In this document: positions 6,805 through 9,928 of the stretch, one piece after another | Numbering within the stretch: position 1 is the stretch's first letter | Layout of the letters: every line of letters starts with the position of its first letter | Assembly (NCBI GenBank): GCA_947175585.1 | Contig: CAMWNL010000024.1 | Coordinates: 1 to 9,928 of the forward strand | Direction of reading: 5' to 3' | Origin: an uncultured Bacteroidales bacterium | GTDB taxonomy: Bacteria > Bacteroidota > Bacteroidia > Bacteroidales > Muribaculaceae | Length of the DNA: 9,928 nucleotides | Position numbers and translations under genes: made by a program | The notes under the pieces: model-generated | Told to the model about the DNA's origin: nothing | Databases searched by the model: none | Seen by the model: the letters and a program-made list of their open reading frames with translations, nothing else

Positions 6805-7092
6805 TCAAAAATTACATGTGTTACTCGGACCTAAATCAGTACAAAACATCAGTTGGCCACAAGGTACACATTTGTAAGCAGGTATTGCATACTGTGTTAT
6901 AGAGGTTGCCTCGATATATATTAGAAAACAAGGTGTGTCAGACCCGAGCTGTCCCGGAAATTCATTCTGGCTTAAAGCTTCTATATTATCACGGATTAAC
7001 TTTTCTCTATCAGAAAGTTCTTCGTGGTTTGACGAAAATATACATATCAAAGATATGCATATTGTGATTAGTAAAGTTAGTTTTTTAGTCAT
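6805..7092 (-). CDS. NVEALA-like secreted cysteine-rich peptide, first gene of the cassette
   Basis: A 95-residue product opens with a signal peptide or signal anchor (MTKKLTLLITICISLICIFS). It is followed by EELSDREKLIRDNIEALSQNE. NIEALSQ at 36-42 corresponds to the conserved NVEALA box that names a Bacteroidetes family of small secreted peptides of unknown function. As is usual in that family, the tail is rich in cysteine (Cys 55, 75, 78, 84 and 93, with CVPCG and CTDLGPSNTC). It heads a minus-strand cassette with the genes at 6796 and 6174. A good promoter lies about 17 bases upstream. The core tail may be a disulfide-linked or processed peptide, which is inference. The family call rests on the motif, size, leader and cysteines together. 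Confidence 0.72.
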   Translation of the reverse strand: MTKKLTLLITICISLICIFSSNHEELSDREKLIRDNIEALSQNEFPGQLGSDTPCFLIYIEATSITQYAIPAYKCVPCGQLMFCTDLGPSNTCNF

Positions 7093-7108
7093 GGTTTTCT
7101 ATTTTTTA

Positions 7109-7140
7109 CAAAAATATGATATGTTATAGCGAGAATGAAA
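7109..7140 (-). promoter_or_regulatory. Promoter of the NVEALA cassette (-33 TTTC, -7 TATTTTTG)
   Basis: On the minus strand, TTTC (7140-7137; consensus TTTG) is followed after 20 bases by TATTTTTG (7116-7109), a full match to TAnnTTTG. It lies 16 bases before the ATG at 7092 and gives a short leader of about 10 bases. This is the most complete Bacteroidetes-type promoter I see in the window. Confidence 0.55.
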
Positions 7141-7245
7141 TAATTAGTGTTAAAAAAAATAATATTGTTACTGGAAGCACAATCTATCTCTTTGATGGAA
7201 ACTTACATGTGAAATAGTGTCCGGTAAAACATTTCATTACGGTTG

Positions 7246-7258
7246 CTTGTTTGCAAAC
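7246..7258 (+). promoter_or_regulatory. Weak -7-like site with a palindrome upstream of the Sel1-repeat gene
   Basis: CTTGTTTGC resembles the -7 box TAnnTTTGC but lacks the leading TA. It overlaps a perfect 10-base palindrome, GTTTGCAAAC (7249-7258). It lies 27 bases before the ATG at 7286. It could be a weak promoter, an operator, or both. The whole divergent gap 7093-7285 holds no other clear signal for the rightward gene. Confidence 0.25.
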
Positions 7259-7285
7259 TAAATATTATGCTTAACCTCAACCGAA

Positions 7286-8476
7286 ATGAAAAAGATTCTT
7301 ACTTTAATTTTTATTCTGACGCTGACACTGTCAGTGCAGGCCGTGACAAAAGGCGATCGCACATCAGGCGGTGCCAAAAGTGTTGTATCGTCATCCCGGA
7401 CACTGACACCGGCAGCTCAACGTAAGGCCGATGCCATCTATGAATCGTTGAGCAGGTCTTATGCTCAAGGTAAGGTTTCGGCTGACGGGGTCGTTGATAA
7501 GGCCTTATATCATAAGGTATGGAGTCCGGAATTGGCAGAGCGTTGTCTCAGACTTGTTTCCGATAACAATCCCAGAGCTATGGCTGAGCTTGGTTTGCTA
7601 TATACCTACTATAAAACTGCCTATATGTTCCCCGGACATGAGGCCGACGGTGTGCGGCTGATGGAGACCGCCGCGCGTGCAGGCAACAAGGATGCGTCTG
7701 ACTATCTGGGTGTCTATTATAATCGTATGGGAGATTATAAGAAGGCCGCACAATATTTTGAAGTTGCAGCTCCAAATAACAACCCTTTGGCCCTACATGC
7801 TATCGGAGGTATGTATGACTCGGGACATGGATATAAGAAAAACTTTGTAAAGGCGCGCGACTACTATCGTAAAGCCGCAATGAAAGGTCATGGCGCTTCT
7901 GCCGCAAAATATGGTCTTGAACTTCAGCGCCAGCGCTATGGTGGCATCGACATGCCCGGAGCTTTTATGTGGCTATACATCGGCGGTGACCTCGGTGATG
8001 ACACCGCGCGCTCCAATCTTGAACTCCCTTTGCGTGGAGAGCGATTCGGTGATGATGCCCACACTGAGTTTATGCGCCATGCTCTTGCGTTAGGTGATGC
8101 GTGGAATGCGAATTATGGTAAGAAATTCGGTGCAACGCCTTTATATATCGACGGATTCAAGGCCGGTCTTGACGGTTACAGCAAAGCCGCTAAAAATGGT
8201 GATGAATGGTCGCTATTCTATCTTGGCAGCATGAGTTTCAATGATGAATTTCTCAATCAGAATGACGAACTCATCCTTGAGTGTTACGAACCTCTTATCG
8301 CATCAGGCAAGTTACCCAAGAATGTTTTAGCTCTTGTCTACGAGCGTATGGCTGAGATGTATCGCAACGGTCGCGGTGTAAAAGTCGATAAGGCAAAGGC
8401 AGCCGATTACACTCGTAAAGCCGCTGATTACGGAAGCCTGGCAGCCTATAAAATTATAGAAAATATTCCTGATTAA
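7286..8476 (+). CDS. Secreted Sel1-like repeat (SLR) protein
   Basis: A 396-residue protein begins with a clear signal peptide (MKKILTLIFILTLTLSVQA, cleavage after about 19) and no lipobox, so it is periplasmic or exported. The mature part is an alpha-solenoid of Sel1-like/TPR-type repeats. Repeats are visible at about 97-132 (AMAELGLLY...METAARAG), 135-163 (ASDYLGVYYNRMGDYKKAAQYF), 168-200 (HAIGGMYDSGHGYKKN...YYRKAAMKG) and 349-383 (ERMAEMYRNGRGVKVDKAKAADYTRKAADYG). A degenerate section lies between them (204-345, with GAFMWLYIGGDLGD). Such repeats bind other proteins; no enzyme motif is seen. It is transcribed away from the NVEALA cassette across a 193-base gap, and a link between them is possible but unproven. 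No terminator directly follows the stop codon. Confidence 0.88.
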   Translation: MKKILTLIFILTLTLSVQAVTKGDRTSGGAKSVVSSSRTLTPAAQRKADAIYESLSRSYAQGKVSADGVVDKALYHKVWSPELAERCLRLVSDNNPRAMAELGLLYTYYKTAYMFPGHEADGVRLMETAARAGNKDASDYLGVYYNRMGDYKKAAQYFEVAAPNNNPLALHAIGGMYDSGHGYKKNFVKARDYYRKAAMKGHGASAAKYGLELQRQRYGGIDMPGAFMWLYIGGDLGDDTARSNLELPLRGERFGDDAHTEFMRHALALGDAWNANYGKKFGATPLYIDGFKAGLDGYSKAAKNGDEWSLFYLGSMSFNDEFLNQNDELILECYEPLIASGKLPKNVLALVYERMAEMYRNGRGVKVDKAKAADYTRKAADYGSLAAYKIIENIPD

Positions 8477-8510
8477 GAGCCGGCTTATAGTGTTAATAAA
8501 GAAATTTTCG

Positions 8511-8518
8511 TAACTTTG
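8511..8518 (+). promoter_or_regulatory. -7 box in front of the structured element
   Basis: TAACTTTG is a full match to TAnnTTTG, 35 bases after the Sel1-repeat stop codon. Transcription would begin near 8524, at the edge of the long closing stem of the downstream element. No clear -33 element is seen. Confidence 0.45.
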
Positions 8519-8767
8519 TCGTGCAATCGGTCGCGCTGATATGCGTGACTGTTGGGAAGATTACATCTCCTTGTCCCTGGTGACTTGGCAATTCGGCTCC
8601 GGCTGAAAGAGATGGAACGGCTCTTCTTCCCCGAGACGCCTGTCGGGACGTCCGAATCTTACATACGTTGCATCCCGTTTGCAATATTTGTCTAACCTGC
8701 GGTAATTTTGGCTCGTCTGAAGTTTATCGCAAAATGGGTAACGAATATGCAGATCGATTGTCACGAC
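8518..8767 (+). ncRNA. Candidate structured non-coding RNA of about 250 bases (unidentified)
   Basis: The two ends pair over 15 bp with one bulge: 8518-8532 (GTCGTGCAATCGGTC) with 8752-8767 (GATCGATTGTCACGAC), including one G-T pair. Further in, 8539-8550 pairs with 8737-8748 (ATAT, CGT and AC with single mismatches between). Inside are hairpins CCCGA/TCGGG (8630-8647) and TTGCA/TGCAA (8668-8684), plus possible pairing AAGATT/AATCTT (8557-8562 with 8655-8660). A -7 box abuts the 5' end. I do not see the conserved cores of RNase P RNA, tmRNA or SRP RNA; 6S RNA is possible but untested. If transcription starts near 8524 the outer six pairs are lost but nine remain. A small inverted-repeat element is the alternative, though no target-site duplication is seen. 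Confidence 0.4.
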
Positions 8768-8821
8768 GTGGTAAGGAATCCTGAGCACCTGAACGTCAAA
8801 AACATTTTAGATTATACAGCA

Positions 8822-8910
8822 ATGGTCAGTCGATTTGGCTGATCCGAGTCGCTCTGTTCCCCTTCATTGATGACGGTGGGCAGAGCGATGCTACATAATT
8901 AATTGACCAT
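8822..8910 (+). other. Alternative-pairing region with a strong central hairpin
   Basis: ATGGTCA (8822-8828) can pair perfectly with TGACCAT (8904-8910). The same bases can instead form a local hairpin, GGTCAG (8824-8829) with CTGATC (8839-8844). Between them TCGCTCTG (8849-8856) pairs perfectly with CAGAGCGA (8881-8888), with further pairing inside up to a TTGA loop. The layout resembles a switch or attenuator, but no plus-strand gene follows before the terminator at 8951. Confidence 0.4.
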
Positions 8911-8950
8911 GAAACCTCTTGTCTTATCAATATAATTATCCCCGCAGACG

Positions 8951-8998
8951 TGCCAAAATTGATTTTCTGAACGAATGTCAACTTTGGCATTTCTCTTT
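8951..8998 (+). terminator. Plus-strand intrinsic terminator ending the structured region
   Basis: TGCCAAA (8951-8957) pairs with TTTGGCA (8983-8989). One mismatch further in, TTGA (8959-8962) pairs with TCAA (8978-8981), and TTC/GAA closes the loop. The tail is TTTCTCTTT. It would end transcripts from the Sel1-repeat gene and from the -7 box at 8511. Confidence 0.7.
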
Positions 8999-9014
8999 CC
9001 GGATGAAATCCGTT

Positions 9015-9065
9015 CGTAAAAAATAATCAGGGTGAGCCGTTTTTATTCGACACACCCTGAGTTAT
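9015..9065 (-). terminator. Intrinsic terminator of cysK
   Basis: Read on the minus strand, ATAA plus TCAGGGTG pairs with CACCCTGA plus TTAT (9053-9065 with 9023-9034), 12 bp with a single bulged base. It is followed by a T-rich tail, TTATTTTTTA. It sits 37 bases after the cysK stop codon. The T-tract is on the minus strand only, which assigns the direction. Confidence 0.85.
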
Positions 9066-9101
9066 CCGGTCGTGATGGTACGGGGTCTTGGAAATGAGGT
9101 T

Positions 9102-9928
9102 TTATAGCGGATACTCGTCACGGGCGAATAGCACGGTTGACAGATAGCGCTCTCCTGTATCGGGAAGTAGGGCGACTATGGTCTTACCTCTGTTTTCGGG
9201 CTGACGCGCTTCAGTCAACGCTACATGAAATGCCGCGCCTGATGAAATACCGGCGAGTACGCCTTCATATTGTGCGAGCATACGTGCTGCACGGATGGCG
9301 TCGTCGCTTGAAATAGGAACAACCGCATCCACAACATCGGGATTATAATTACGAGGCACGAAACCTGCTCCGATACCTTGTATCTTATGGGGACCGGCCG
9401 GTTTACCGGAAAGCACGGCTGAATCGGAAGGCTCGACAGCGATCGCCTTGACTGAAGGTTTGTGACGTTTGAGAGTTTCGGCTGTGCCGCTCAAAGTGCC
9501 GCCTGTACCTACTCCGGCCACGAAGATATCGATCTCTCCGTCGGTGTCATGCCAGATTTCTTCGCCGGTGGTATGACGATGGGCATCAGGATTGGCCGGG
9601 TTGTTGAATTGCTGGGGTATGAACGATCCCGGATTTTGGTCGCGGAGTTGCTCGGCTTTGGCGATGGCGCCTTTCATGCCTTCATTGCCCGGAGTGAGGA
9701 CGAGGGTTGCGCCGAGAGCTTTGAGGAGATTCTGACGCTCGACGCTCATGGTGTCAGGCATCGTGAGTATGAGTCTGTAACCTTTGACCGATGCGACCCA
9801 GGCAAGACCGATGCCGGTGTTGCCGCTGGTTGGTTCGATAATCATGCCTCCTGGACGGAGAGCTCCCGAGCGTTCGGCAGCCTCGATCATGGCGAGCGCC
9901 ACGCGGTCTTTGACGCTGCCGCCGGGAT
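9102..9928 (-). CDS. cysK: Cysteine synthase A (O-acetylserine sulfhydrylase), 5' end beyond the window
   Basis: This is a PLP enzyme that replaces the acetyl group of O-acetyl-L-serine with sulfide to make cysteine, in the cytoplasm. The frame is open to the right edge. Its first full codons read PGGSVKDR, preceded by a partial codon consistent with Asn, so the PLP lysine (Lys of SVKDR) is present. About 275 codons are visible of a usual 305-315, and roughly 40 N-terminal residues are missing. Motifs numbered from the Val after that Arg are PTSGNTG (24-30, substrate loop), GVGTGGT (130-136, phosphate binding), KIQGIGAGF (173-181), GISSGAA (218-224) and [10 protein letters not shown] (247-256). 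A GTG at 9902 could be mistaken for a start but lies inside the conserved core. The gene is intact within the window and has its own terminator. Confidence 0.96.
   Translation of the reverse strand, partial: PGGSVKDRVALAMIEAAERSGALRPGGMIIEPTSGNTGIGLAWVASVKGYRLILTMPDTMSVERQNLLKALGATLVLTPGNEGMKGAIAKAEQLRDQNPGSFIPQQFNNPANPDAHRHTTGEEIWHDTDGEIDIFVAGVGTGGTLSGTAETLKRHKPSVKAIAVEPSDSAVLSGKPAGPHKIQGIGAGFVPRNYNPDVVDAVVPISSDDAIRAARMLAQYEGVLAGISSGAAFHVALTEARQPENRGKTIVALLPDTGERYLSTVLFARDEYPL

Larger units (their letters stand above)
8477..9101. other. Gene-free, structure-rich intergenic region between the Sel1-repeat gene and cysK
   Basis: This 625-base stretch has no reading frame with a recognisable product, signal peptide or family motif on either strand. 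It contains a plus-strand -7 box (8511-8518), a paired-end RNA-like element (8518-8767), alternative hairpins (8822-8910), a small hairpin CGGAT-GAA-ATCCG (9000-9012) and two terminators facing each other (8951-8998 plus, 9015-9065 minus). The simplest reading is a non-coding transcript, or a long structured 3' UTR of the Sel1-repeat gene, ending near 9000. Confidence 0.6.

Noticed and set aside
8477..8490. GAGCCGGCTTATAG, resembling the 3' end of RNase P RNA
   Set aside because: It directly follows a coding region and none of the other conserved RNase P blocks is present upstream.
8541..8695. Short plus-strand frames MRDCWEDYISLSLVTWQFGSG (8541-8606) and a 27-codon frame at 8612-8695
   Set aside because: Both are very short, match no family I know and lie inside paired regions of the element. 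Chance is the simplest reading.
8493..8788. Two minus-strand reading frames (63 and 75 residues) in the gap before cysK
   Set aside because: No signal peptide, family motif or promoter was seen, composition is odd and charged, and they overlap in different frames within the structured RNA-like element.
8909..8935. Mini reading frame MKPLVLSI after the alternative hairpins, as a possible leader peptide
   Set aside because: No plus-strand gene follows that it could attenuate; only a terminator and the convergent cysK lie beyond.
9900..9902. GTG as the start of cysK
   Set aside because: The frame continues upstream to the window edge with PGGSVKDR, the PLP-lysine motif, so the GTG is an internal Val codon.
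1..9928. CRISPR arrays, tRNA or rRNA genes, integrase or attachment sites
   Set aside because: No regularly spaced repeats, no tRNA T-arm with a matching acceptor stem, and no recombinase or transposase motif were seen.

Overview
The window looks like chromosomal DNA of a gut-type Bacteroidales bacterium. Four things point there: no Shine-Dalgarno sequences before the starts, several Bacteroidetes-type -7 boxes (TAnnTTTG), Bacteroidetes-specific protein types (an NVEALA-like peptide, an OmpA-like lipoprotein with a YASPDG motif, a beta-propeller lipoprotein), and a 'MRRWRIEDS' type arginine decarboxylase. Muribaculaceae is my guess at family level; the sequence alone does not prove it. The first 30 bases are not genomic: they match the Nextera/Tn5 sequencing adapter at 27 of 30 positions, so this is a contig end.

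Layout, left to right. Bases 31-821 (-) hold the N-terminal 264 or so residues of arginine decarboxylase SpeA, cut off by the adapter. A divergent promoter region (822-1109) separates it from a highly codon-biased OmpA-like/TPR lipoprotein gene (1110-2786, +), which ends at a very strong terminator (2819-2868). Next come two overlapping + genes: a free-standing B3/4 (PheRS beta editing-type) protein and a YciO/TsaC-family protein, a likely tRNA quality-control or modification pair. Their transcript meets a convergent FemAB/GNAT-like acyltransferase gene (-), and the two stop codons share the palindrome TTATAA.

Bases 5191-7092 (-) are visibly more AT-rich and hold a tight three-gene cassette, read from 7092 down: an NVEALA-like cysteine-rich secreted peptide, an unrecognised 205-residue secreted protein, and a beta-propeller lipoprotein. 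The gene gaps are 8 and 4 bases, with one recognisable promoter in front. All three products are predicted to leave the cytoplasm, so this is the best candidate for a little-described system. Divergent from it is a secreted Sel1-repeat protein (7286-8476, +).

The 625 bases from 8477 to 9101 hold no convincing protein gene but much RNA-like structure: a -7 box, a roughly 250-base element closed by a 15-bp stem, a region with two mutually exclusive pairings plus a strong hairpin, and two back-to-back terminators, one per strand. The window ends inside cysK (cysteine synthase, -), whose N-terminal 40 or so residues lie beyond the right edge.
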